Below, piece by piece: positions 8,044 through 16,109 of a DNA stretch of 28,121 nucleotides. Made by a program: the position numbers and the translations under genes. Position 1 is the first letter of the stretch. Each line of letters opens with the position of its first letter. The notes under the pieces were generated by a model that was not told where the DNA came from, did no database searches, and was given only the letters and a program-made list of their open reading frames with translations. The stretch lies in assembly GCA_013205585.1 (NCBI GenBank), contig JABMML010000123.1, forward strand, positions 1 to 28,121. Reading direction: 5' to 3'. Origin of the DNA: Chitinophagaceae bacterium (GTDB lineage Bacteria > Bacteroidota > Bacteroidia > Chitinophagales > Chitinophagaceae).

Positions 8044-8400
8044 ATGAGCGAAGTAGCCCAAGAAAATTCTATTTATGTAAGTGCTAAGGCAAAGACCAAG
8101 GTATTGCAGTTAATGCAAGACGCGGGCGTTACCGGCGATGCAAGCTATTTTTTAAGAGTAGGGGTAGTAGGGGGTGGTTGTTCTGGCTTAAGCTATAAAC
8201 TAGACTTTGATAATGAAATAAAGCCCATGGATCAAGTTTTTGAAGACAATGGGGTCAAAATTGTGACCGACTTAAAAAGCTTTTTATACTTAGTGAATAC
8301 CGAGTTGGAATTTTCTGATGGATTAAATGGAAAAGGCTTTTATTTCGATAATCCCAATGCAAGTAGAAGTTGTGGTTGTGGAGAAAGCTTTGCAGTTTAG
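8044..8400 (+). CDS. iscA: A-type Fe-S carrier (IscA/SufA/ErpA family)
   Basis: A small protein that receives and delivers Fe-S clusters. The three conserved cysteines are C46 in GGGCSGLSY and C110/C112 in the closing SCGCGESF. It is 118 residues long, slightly longer at the N-terminus than E. coli IscA, and the C-terminus is typical. It is the last gene of iscS-iscU-iscA and is followed by a terminator at 8454. The symbol follows the context; motifs alone do not separate IscA from SufA or ErpA. Confidence 0.9.
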   Translation: MSEVAQENSIYVSAKAKTKVLQLMQDAGVTGDASYFLRVGVVGGGCSGLSYKLDFDNEIKPMDQVFEDNGVKIVTDLKSFLYLVNTELEFSDGLNGKGFYFDNPNASRSCGCGESFAV

Positions 8401-8453
8401 TACCTGTGCTAGAAAATTAAAAGGTTTAATCATAAGATAATTATAATATTGAA

Positions 8454-8481
8454 TGCTCCGTTAACACGGGGCATTTTTTTT
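8454..8481 (+). terminator. Terminator after iscA
   Basis: TGCTCCG (8454-8460) pairs with CGGGGCA (8467-8473) around a 6-base loop, with one G-T pair, and is followed by eight T residues. It is a clear intrinsic terminator that closes the Fe-S set just before the gldFG promoter. Confidence 0.85.
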
Positions 8482-8482
8482 G

Positions 8483-8490
8483 TAGCTTTG
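8483..8490 (+). promoter_or_regulatory. -7 promoter element for gldFG
   Basis: TAGCTTTG matches TAnnTTTG and ends only 4 bases before the ATG at 8495. Transcription would begin at or next to the start codon, so the mRNA may be leaderless. Confidence 0.5.
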
Positions 8491-8494
8491 AACC

Positions 8495-10936
8495 ATGTGG
8501 GCAATTTGTAAAAAAGAATGGGCACAGTATTTCAATGGCTTAACAGGCTATCTAGTCATTGGCTTTTACTTAATGGTGAATGGGCTTGTTTTATTTGTAC
8601 TTCCTAATTTTAATATACTCGATTTTGGGTATGCTTCTTTGCAGGCTTATTTCGATTTTGCCCCTTGGTTTTTACTGCTCTTGGTACCTGCCATTACCAT
8701 GCATAGTTTTTCTGATGAGTATAAGCAAGGCACTTATGAAATTATTAGAGCCTTACCTATTAGCCCGCTTCAATTAGTAGTAGGAAAGTTTTTGGGAAAC
8801 TTATTCATTGTGCTGGTAGCTATTCTACCCACTTTATTGTATGCACTTACTTTAGATGCTTTAAGCGATGTTGGAGGCATAGACTGGGGAGCAACTTATG
8901 GTTCGTATTTTGGTTTATTATTTTTAGCGGCTTGCTATACGGTCATAGGCATTTACATAAGTAGCATTACCAAAAATAATTTGGTGTCTTTACTAGTTTC
9001 CATTTTGGTTTGTATATTATTATTTAAAGGCTTTAATGGGCTTAGCCAACTTGCTGTATTTACCAATGGCGCCAATTTTTATATAAGTAAGCTGGGCTTA
9101 GAGGCGCACTATATGAATATGAGTAAGGGCCTGCTCTCAGCCGAGGATATTATTTACTTTTTATCGATACTTGTTTTATTTGCCATAGGAAGTATGGAGA
9201 ATATAAAAGGCAAAGTAAAATATATTGTTACAGTAGCCATCTTAGTTAGCTTCAATGTATTTTTTTCTTTTTATAATTTTCAATTAGACCTTACTAAAGA
9301 ACAAAGGTATACGCTTAGTGAAAGCACCACACAAATTGTTTCTGCTATCAATAAACCTGTAAAAATTCATCTTTATTTAGGGGGCGATATACCCCCTTAT
9401 TATAAAAATATTGCAGTAGCCACTGCAACCTTACTTGAGCGATTTAAACAAATCAATCCAAAAGCCATTAGCTGGGCTATTGAACTGCCAGGTGATTTGT
9501 ATAAAAACGATGCCTTGTATCAATTTTATGATAGCTTGTCTAAATTAGGATTGCCTATTCAAAGAGTACAAACTGAAAATGGGCCTTCCGATAAAAGAGT
9601 AGATCAACTAATGATTCCTGGCGCTCTTATTGAAGTAGAAGGTCAGGCACCTATTGTGATTGATTTAAGAACAAGTAAAAAATATTTCAAGCCCTATAAT
9701 ATTATAAAAGATATTCCTGAAGAAGATAGGGAGGCCACTGCGAATGCCGCAGTTTCTTTACTAGAATATAAGTTTACACAAGCGCTTTATTTATTAAATA
9801 GAACAGTGGTTCCTAATATTGCTTATTTAACGGGCAATGGGGAGCCGGTTAATTTAACGGTGAATCATTTAGGGGAGTCCATTATGCATAGTTATAATTT
9901 AGCAGTATTTGATTTGAAAAAAGGCTTCCCCAATCCGCAAAAAATTAAAACTTTACTTATTGTAAAGCCTACCCAAGCTTTTACAGAACTCGATAAATTA
10001 AAACTAGATCAGTATATAATGGGAGGCGGTAATATTGTCTGGGCCATTGATAAATTAGTTGCGGAATATGATAGTTTGCAAAAAACCAATGGGTCTTATA
10101 CGGCTTATGATAGAAGCTTAGCCCTAGATGATTTATTTTTTAAATATGGGGTAAGAATAAATGCCAATTTAGTCCAAGATTTAAATTGCGCTAAACTACC
10201 CATGGTGGTGGGTAAGGGGGAGGATGGCAGTCCCCTTATTCAAAGAATGCCTTGGCCTTATTTCCCCTTTTTACAAGGTAATGAAGCGCATCCCATTGTT
10301 CAAAATATAGATAGAGTTTTATCTTATTTCCCTTCAAGCATTGATACCATTGCAGTTGCAAGTATTCAGAAAACAATTTTACTTAGCACCGATTCCAATA
10401 GTCGTATACTTAGCTCACCTGCTGTGGTGGATATCAATAGCGGTAAACAAGAAGGCGAATTGGAAAGTTTTCAAAAAAATCATTTACCTGTAGCTGTTTT
10501 ATTAGAAGGTAAATTCCCTTCCTTATATTATAATCGAGTTTCTGCCGCCATGCTGGATAGTATTAAGGCCTCTACTGGTAAGGGCTATTTAGAAAAAGGC
10601 ATAGCAAGTTCCAAACAAGTCATTATTTCGGATGCAGATATTCTTACCAACCAAGTGGATGTAAAAAATGGCCCCCTGCCCATGGGCATGATGCCTTTTG
10701 AAGAATACCAGTTTGCCAATCATGATTTTTTCGTAAATACCATTGCTTATTTAAATGAGCCCACCCCTTTATTAGATGCTCGTAGTAAACAGCAAATACT
10801 GCGTTTATTAAATCGTGAAAAAGTAGAGGAGCATAGAATTTTTGTACAAATTATTTTAGTCCTTGGCCCACTAATTCTACTAGGGCTTTTCTTTTTAATA
10901 TGGACTGGGTATCGCAAACGTCAATTTGCTATTTAG
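8495..10936 (+). CDS. gldFG: GldF-GldG fusion protein (gliding-associated ABC transporter)
   Basis: One uninterrupted 813-residue frame joins two proteins that are separate in Flavobacterium. Residues 1 to about 232 are an ABC-2 type permease of the GldF kind, with about six hydrophobic segments and the WAICKKEWAQYFNGLTGYL-like start. Residues from about 234 are GldG-like: a membrane anchor (about 241-262), the DLTKEQRYTLSE motif just after it, a long domain outside the membrane of the ABC-transporter auxiliary type, and a C-terminal anchor (about 785-805) with a short basic tail. An in-frame ATG at 9194 falls where a separate GldG would start. GldF and GldG form the membrane part of an ABC transporter with the ATPase GldA, needed for gliding in Flavobacterium; gldA is not in this window. 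The topology of the two halves is compatible with fusion, the linker being on the cytosolic side. Confidence 0.88.
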   Translation: MWAICKKEWAQYFNGLTGYLVIGFYLMVNGLVLFVLPNFNILDFGYASLQAYFDFAPWFLLLLVPAITMHSFSDEYKQGTYEIIRALPISPLQLVVGKFLGNLFIVLVAILPTLLYALTLDALSDVGGIDWGATYGSYFGLLFLAACYTVIGIYISSITKNNLVSLLVSILVCILLFKGFNGLSQLAVFTNGANFYISKLGLEAHYMNMSKGLLSAEDIIYFLSILVLFAIGSMENIKGKVKYIVTVAILVSFNVFFSFYNFQLDLTKEQRYTLSESTTQIVSAINKPVKIHLYLGGDIPPYYKNIAVATATLLERFKQINPKAISWAIELPGDLYKNDALYQFYDSLSKLGLPIQRVQTENGPSDKRVDQLMIPGALIEVEGQAPIVIDLRTSKKYFKPYNIIKDIPEEDREATANAAVSLLEYKFTQALYLLNRTVVPNIAYLTGNGEPVNLTVNHLGESIMHSYNLAVFDLKKGFPNPQKIKTLLIVKPTQAFTELDKLKLDQYIMGGGNIVWAIDKLVAEYDSLQKTNGSYTAYDRSLALDDLFFKYGVRINANLVQDLNCAKLPMVVGKGEDGSPLIQRMPWPYFPFLQGNEAHPIVQNIDRVLSYFPSSIDTIAVASIQKTILLSTDSNSRILSSPAVVDINSGKQEGELESFQKNHLPVAVLLEGKFPSLYYNRVSAAMLDSIKASTGKGYLEKGIASSKQVIISDADILTNQVDVKNGPLPMGMMPFEEYQFANHDFFVNTIAYLNEPTPLLDARSKQQILRLLNREKVEEHRIFVQIILVLGPLILLGLFFLIWTGYRKRQFAI

Positions 10937-10955
10937 TAAGTATGTTGTAACTTTA
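10925..10955 (+). promoter_or_regulatory. Promoter for the TerC-family gene
   Basis: TTTG (10925-10928), exactly 19 bases, then TAACTTTA (10948-10955): the best two-box match to the Bacteroidota promoter in the window, with only the last G replaced by A. The -7 box ends 4 bases before the ATG at 10960, so the mRNA is probably leaderless. The upstream box lies within the 3' end of gldFG. Confidence 0.55.
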
Positions 10956-10959
10956 TAGT

Positions 10960-11928
10960 ATGTCAAAAGATCAATTAGTATATTTTGTTTTTGGAGCAGT
11001 CATTTTAATTGCTCTAATCCTAGACCTAGGTTTTTTAAGTAAAAAAAATGCCATTATTACCATGAAGCAGGCCTTGCGTCAAACTTTTTTATGGGTATTA
11101 TTAGCGCTTGCTTTTTTTGTATTTATGTGGGTAGAAGAAGGTCAAAAATTAGGTTTTGAATACTTAAGTGGTTATTTAATGGAATGGAGTTTGAGTATTG
11201 ATAATATTTTTGTTTTCATTTTAATATTTAATTCCTTTAAGGTGAAAGAAAAACATATACCAAGGGTATTATTAATTGGTATATTAGCAGCCATTTTATT
11301 TAGAGTCATTTTCATTACAGTGGGTGTAGCCTTGGTTGCTAAATTTGCATGGTTGCTTTATATTTTTGGCGTCTTCTTAGTATATACTGGCTATAAGATG
11401 TTTAAGGCAGACGACGAAGATAATTTTGATCCACATCACTCTAAAATATATCTGTTCTTAAAAAAATTCTTACCAATTGGCGATACCGATGGCGATGGTA
11501 AATTTGTTATCAAAGACCATAATAATAAACCTTTGTATACAAGCTTATTTGTGGTGGTGGTGCTCTTAGCAGCCATTGACCTTGTATTTGCTTTGGATTC
11601 TATTCCAGCAGTGATGGGTATTTCAAGAAGCAGTTTAGTTATTTACACTTCCAATATTTTCGCCATATTGGGTCTACGTTCGTTATTCTTTTTATTAAGA
11701 GGGGCTGTGAATCAGTTTGAATATTTGCAACAGGGTATTGCAATTGTATTAGTTTTTATTGGTATTAAAATGCTTGGCGAACACTATATAAATTTATGGT
11801 TAGATAAAAACACCCAAGTTTTAATTTCTTTAATGGTCATAATTTTTTGTATTACTGGCTCTATTTTTTATTCAATTTTCATTAACAAAAGAAAATTAGC
11901 GAAAGAAAATTCGGAAGGGACTCCCTAA
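10960..11928 (+). CDS. TerC-family integral membrane protein
   Basis: A 322-residue polytopic membrane protein with about eight to nine hydrophobic segments. Family marks are EWSLSIDNIFVFILIF (about residues 75-90) and AIDLVFALDSIPAVMGI (about 205-221), each with intramembrane acidic residues. TerC/Alx proteins were named for tellurite resistance and pH response; several are linked to manganese export, probably loading secreted metalloproteins. No ter genes are nearby, so a metal-export role is more likely than tellurite resistance. Unusual is the cytosolic-side loop at residues 175-186, which fits an EF-hand calcium-binding loop. Next Met codons lie past the first membrane segment, which supports this start. 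Confidence 0.87.
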   Translation: MSKDQLVYFVFGAVILIALILDLGFLSKKNAIITMKQALRQTFLWVLLALAFFVFMWVEEGQKLGFEYLSGYLMEWSLSIDNIFVFILIFNSFKVKEKHIPRVLLIGILAAILFRVIFITVGVALVAKFAWLLYIFGVFLVYTGYKMFKADDEDNFDPHHSKIYLFLKKFLPIGDTDGDGKFVIKDHNNKPLYTSLFVVVVLLAAIDLVFALDSIPAVMGISRSSLVIYTSNIFAILGLRSLFFLLRGAVNQFEYLQQGIAIVLVFIGIKMLGEHYINLWLDKNTQVLISLMVIIFCITGSIFYSIFINKRKLAKENSEGTP

Positions 11929-11981
11929 AAACTATCTTATATTTACAGCAGATTATACAACATCTACATTATACAAAATCT

Positions 11982-12647
11982 ATGAATGGTAAAAAGGTAG
12001 CCTTAGTTATTGCTTTAATAATTTTCATCGATCAAGCAATTAAATTTTATATTAAGCTTAATTATTTTATTGGGGAAGAGCATATTATAATTAATTCTTG
12101 GGCAAGACTGCATTTTATAGAAAATGAAGGCATGGCCTGGGGCTTAAAATTCGGAGGCGGTTTTGGAAAAATAATCTTGACTTTGTTTCGCTTAGCTGCC
12201 GTTATCTGGGGAACTTTTTTAATCAAGGGCTTTATTGAAAAAAAATACCATAATGGTTTTATTTTTTGTGCGGCCTTAATTTATGCGGGTGCAGTGGGTA
12301 ATTTAATTGATTCTATGTTTTACGGCCTACTATTTGAAGCAAGTGTACCTTATACAACCATGGTAGCTCATTTATTTCCACAAGGTGGCGGCTATGGTAG
12401 TTTTTTACATGGTAAAGTAGTAGACATGTTTTATTTCCCCCTTATTCAGAATGCACATTTTCCTAGTTGGTTCCCTGTTTGGGCAGGGGAGGAATTTGAA
12501 TTTTTCCGCCCTGTATTTAATTTTGCCGATGCATCTATTAGCACTGGGGTTATTACTTTATTTATCTTTCAAAAGAGATTCTTCAGTGAGACGGACAATG
12601 AGGCCAAGGTTGAGGCCCCAACAAGCACTGATCAGCCTTCCGCCTAA
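11982..12647 (+). CDS. lspA: Lipoprotein signal peptidase (signal peptidase II)
   Basis: An inner-membrane aspartyl protease that removes the signal peptide from lipidated prolipoproteins. The family boxes are seen in order: IDQAIKFYI (residues 16-24), FIENEGMAWG (45-54), GAVGNLID (103-110), GKVVDMFYF (144-152) and FNFADASISTGV (179-190). The catalytic pair should be D148 and D183. At 221 residues it is longer than the E. coli enzyme (about 164): there is an insert between GNLID and GKVVD and another before FNFAD, plus a hydrophilic tail after about residue 200. It precedes ileS by 106 bases; the pairing of lspA with ileS is common in bacteria. Confidence 0.93.
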   Translation: MNGKKVALVIALIIFIDQAIKFYIKLNYFIGEEHIIINSWARLHFIENEGMAWGLKFGGGFGKIILTLFRLAAVIWGTFLIKGFIEKKYHNGFIFCAALIYAGAVGNLIDSMFYGLLFEASVPYTTMVAHLFPQGGGYGSFLHGKVVDMFYFPLIQNAHFPSWFPVWAGEEFEFFRPVFNFADASISTGVITLFIFQKRFFSETDNEAKVEAPTSTDQPSA

Positions 12648-12713
12648 TGAATTCCAAATTTTTAAAGCTTCCACTAGCTAAAACTGGCCTGGCCTTTTTC
12701 ACAAGCTTATTCG

Positions 12714-12721
12714 TACCTTCG
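12714..12721 (+). promoter_or_regulatory. Possible -7 element for ileS
   Basis: TACCTTCG is a one-mismatch variant of TAnnTTTG and ends 32 bases before the ileS ATG. No clear upstream box is seen. Confidence 0.35.
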
Positions 12722-12753
12722 TGCCCTAAAAATGAGCTAGGATAAAGCCTTGT

Positions 12754-15700
12754 ATGAGTAAAAAATACCCAGAATTTAGTGGATTAAATCTGCCTCAAAT
12801 GGAGGCGGAGATATTGGCTTCTTGGAAGTCCGAACAGGCTTTTGAGCAGTCGGTAGCTTTAAGAGAAGGCAAGACCCCCTTTGTTTTTTATGAAGGGCCT
12901 CCGAGTGCCAATGGAATGCCCGGCATTCACCATGTTATTTCCAGAACTTTAAAGGACATGGTTTGTAGGTATAAAACCATGCAAGGTTTTCAGGTAAAAA
13001 GAAAAGGTGGTTGGGATACCCATGGTTTACCTGTTGAATTAGGTGTAGAAAAAGAATTAGGCATTACTAAAGAAGATATTGGCAAGAAGATAAGTGTAGA
13101 AGAGTATAATAAAAAATGCAGAGAAGCCGTACTACGTTATAAAAAAGAATGGGACGATATCACCAATAAAATGGGATACTGGGTAGATTTAAATAACCCC
13201 TATATTACTTTTGAAAATAATTATATTGAAACACTTTGGTGGATACTAAGTACGCTTTACAAAAAAGGTTATTTGTATCAAAGTGTAAGTATACAACCTT
13301 ATTCACCTGCAGCAGGTACAGGATTAAGTTCACATGAATTAAATCAGCCAGGTACTTACAAGGATATAAAAGATACTTCTGTGGTGGCTATGTTCAAAGC
13401 AATACAAAATGCAGATAGCCAATTTTTATTTGATGCAGTAAATGCAGCAAGTGCAAAGTCGAAAGAAATATTTTATATGGCGTGGACTACTACGCCATGG
13501 ACCTTACCCTCTAACTTAGGACTTACTGTTGGACCCAATATTGAATATGTTTTAGTAGCTACTTATAACCCCTATACAGCCATACCCGTGAATGTGGTAA
13601 TGGCTAAAAATTTAGTGTCTAAATATTTTAAAGAAGAAGGCGAGGGGGTAGAAAGTTTTGCAGAAGGTGATAAACTTATTCCTTGGAAAATAATTGCTAC
13701 TTGCAAGGGCAGTGGGTTAAATGGACTTCGTTACGAGCAGTTAATGCCATCTGAGGCCAACGATCCAAAAACTTTTGAAGGAGATCCTTTTAAAATAGTG
13801 CTAGGCGATTTTGTAACCACTGAAGATGGAACAGGTATAGTGCATACTTCTCCTGCCTTTGGTGCAGATGACTATAAAGTAGGACAAAAGAATAATTTAG
13901 GAATTATTACTTTAGTAGACCGTGAAGGAAAATTTGTAGAAGGCGTAGGAGAATTTAGCGGCCGCTTTGTAAAAAATTACAAAGACGAAAAAGACTACCA
14001 AGATGTGAATGTAGATATTTCTGTAAAGCTGAAAAAAGAAAACAGAGCCTTTAAGGTAGAAAAATACGAACATAATTATCCGCATTGTTGGAGAACGGAT
14101 AAGCCTATTTTATATTATCCATTAGACGCTTGGTTTATTAAAACCACGGCTGTAAAGGACAGATTAATTGAATTAAATAAAACCATTAATTGGAAACCCA
14201 AGAGTACGGGTGAAGGTCGTTTTGGCAACTGGTTAGAGAATATGGTGGATTGGAATTTATCGCGTAGCCGTTATTGGGGCACGCCTCTTCCTATATGGAG
14301 AACTGAAGATGGCACAGAGGAAGTTTGTATCGGATCGATTGAAGAATTAACCAAAGGTTTTTTAGCTGCCAAAGAAAAAGGCTTTAATAAAGCCGTTGAT
14401 TTAAAAATTATAGACGGCAAACTAGATCTTGATTTACACAAACCCTTTGTGGATCAAATAGAATTAGTAAGTGCAAGTGGCCAAGCCATGAAGCGTGTAG
14501 CTGATTTAGTAGACGTATGGTTTGACTCTGGTGCTATGCCTTATGCGCAGTGGCATTATCCTTTTGAAAATAAAGATTTAATAGATAAAGGCCAGGCCTT
14601 CCCAGCCGATTTTATTTGTGAGGGCGTAGACCAAACCCGTGGATGGTTTTATACATTACATACATTAGGTGTACTTCTTTTTGATAGTGTTGCTTACAAG
14701 GCGGTGATGAGTAATGGACTTGTCTTGGATAAGAATGGCAATAAAATGAGTAAGCGTCTTGGCAATGTGGTGAACCCCTTTGAAACGATTGAAAAGTATG
14801 GAGCCGATGCCACACGCTGGTATTTAGTAACCAATGCTTCTCCTTGGGATAATTTAAAATTTGACATGTCTGGTATACAAGAAGTACAAAGAAAATTCTT
14901 TGGTACTTTATACAATACTTATCAGTTTTTTGTTTTGTATGCCAATGTAGATGATTTTCATTTTGAACAAGCAACCATTCCTTTAGCCGAGCGACCAGAA
15001 ATTGATCGTTGGATTATTTCTTCTTTACATACTTTAATTCAAACAGTCACTACCTCCATGGATGATTTCGAGCCCACCACTGCGGGTCGTGCCATTGAAA
15101 CTTTTGTGGATGAGCATTTAAGTAACTGGTATGTAAGATTATGTCGTCGTCGTTTTTGGAAAGGAACTTATACGCAAGATAAAATTGCTGCTTATCAAAC
15201 CTTATACGAGTGTATTGAAACTATTACTAAATTAATGGCCCCTATCGCACCATTTTTCTGCGATCAAGTTTTTAGAAATTTAAATTCAATTACTCAAAAA
15301 CATAATTTTAATTCAATACATCATGCTCCTTTTCCTATTGCAGATTCTTCAAAAATAGATACTGCTTTGGAAAGTAGAATGCAAATGGCGCAGGATATTT
15401 GTTCTTTGGTTTTATCTATTCGTAAAAAAGTGAATATCAAAGTGCGTCAGCCTTTGCAAAAAATATTAATTCCTGTTTTAGATCCAGCCACCAAAACGGC
15501 CATTGAATTAATGGAAGAATTAATACTTGCGGAGGTAAACGTTAAAGAAATTAATTATATAACGGAGACCGAGGGGGTGATTAGCAAAAAGGTAAAAGCC
15601 AATTTCAAGTTATTGGGTGCCAAATTAGGAACTAAAATGAAACAAGCTTCTGCAGTCATTGCCAATTTGACCCAGCTGCAAATTACGCGCTTAGAAAAAG

Positions 15701-16107
15701 AGGGAAAATTAGCCTTAGACATTGAAGCAGAGACTATCGAGTTGCTAATCAATGAGGTAGATATTATAGCAGAAGATATACCTGGATGGAGCGTTGCTGT
15801 CAAAAATGCCCTAACGGTGGCCTTGGATATTACCATTAGCCCCGAGTTATTGAAGGAAGGGAATGCCCGTGAGCTAGTAAATAGGGTCCAAAACATTAGA
15901 AAAGAGAGCAATTTTGAGCTTACAGATAAGATTTTGCTTGAAATTGAGGATAATACAGACTTGAAGGAGTCCATTATTCAATTTTCGGGGTATATTTGCC
16001 GCGAAATTCTCGCAGTCCAGATAGACTTCCTACCGGTCTTGAAAGAGGGGGTAGAAGTTGACATAAATGATCATAAATTAAGAATTTCAGTTAGACAAAA
16101 AGCATAA
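12754..16107 (+). CDS. ileS: Isoleucyl-tRNA synthetase, eukaryote-like type 2 (IleRS2)
   Basis: It charges tRNA-Ile with isoleucine in the cytosol. At 1117 residues it is longer than the common bacterial IleRS (about 940), and it lacks the C-terminal zinc finger of that type; instead the C-terminal part carries the NIRKESNFELTDKI stretch typical of the eukaryote-like IleRS2. The editing-domain motif WTTTPWTLPSNLGL (about residue 244) is present, and KMSKR is intact (664-668, DNA 14743-14757). The other class I signature, normally HxGH after PxANG, reads GIHH (residues 57-60, DNA 12922-12933). IleRS2 enzymes resist mupirocin, and this swapped form has been tied to very strong resistance. The gene is two bases from the next one. 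Confidence 0.96.
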   Translation: MSKKYPEFSGLNLPQMEAEILASWKSEQAFEQSVALREGKTPFVFYEGPPSANGMPGIHHVISRTLKDMVCRYKTMQGFQVKRKGGWDTHGLPVELGVEKELGITKEDIGKKISVEEYNKKCREAVLRYKKEWDDITNKMGYWVDLNNPYITFENNYIETLWWILSTLYKKGYLYQSVSIQPYSPAAGTGLSSHELNQPGTYKDIKDTSVVAMFKAIQNADSQFLFDAVNAASAKSKEIFYMAWTTTPWTLPSNLGLTVGPNIEYVLVATYNPYTAIPVNVVMAKNLVSKYFKEEGEGVESFAEGDKLIPWKIIATCKGSGLNGLRYEQLMPSEANDPKTFEGDPFKIVLGDFVTTEDGTGIVHTSPAFGADDYKVGQKNNLGIITLVDREGKFVEGVGEFSGRFVKNYKDEKDYQDVNVDISVKLKKENRAFKVEKYEHNYPHCWRTDKPILYYPLDAWFIKTTAVKDRLIELNKTINWKPKSTGEGRFGNWLENMVDWNLSRSRYWGTPLPIWRTEDGTEEVCIGSIEELTKGFLAAKEKGFNKAVDLKIIDGKLDLDLHKPFVDQIELVSASGQAMKRVADLVDVWFDSGAMPYAQWHYPFENKDLIDKGQAFPADFICEGVDQTRGWFYTLHTLGVLLFDSVAYKAVMSNGLVLDKNGNKMSKRLGNVVNPFETIEKYGADATRWYLVTNASPWDNLKFDMSGIQEVQRKFFGTLYNTYQFFVLYANVDDFHFEQATIPLAERPEIDRWIISSLHTLIQTVTTSMDDFEPTTAGRAIETFVDEHLSNWYVRLCRRRFWKGTYTQDKIAAYQTLYECIETITKLMAPIAPFFCDQVFRNLNSITQKHNFNSIHHAPFPIADSSKIDTALESRMQMAQDICSLVLSIRKKVNIKVRQPLQKILIPVLDPATKTAIELMEELILAEVNVKEINYITETEGVISKKVKANFKLLGAKLGTKMKQASAVIANLTQLQITRLEKEGKLALDIEAETIELLINEVDIIAEDIPGWSVAVKNALTVALDITISPELLKEGNARELVNRVQNIRKESNFELTDKILLEIEDNTDLKESIIQFSGYICREILAVQIDFLPVLKEGVEVDINDHKLRISVRQKA

Positions 16108-16109
16108 AT

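Noticed and set aside
10960..11928. A tellurite-resistance island suggested by the TerC name.
   Set aside because: No terA, terB, terD or terZ-like gene is nearby; the context is housekeeping, and TerC-family proteins alone are widespread putative metal exporters.
12451..12681. A 76-codon plus-strand frame overlapping the end of lspA in another frame.
   Set aside because: It overlaps the conserved FNFADAS box of lspA and has no recognisable sequence of its own.
15555..15974. A 139-codon minus-strand frame inside the ileS 3' part.
   Set aside because: Serine-rich antisense shadow of the lysine- and glutamate-rich coding strand; no start signal and no recognisable domain.
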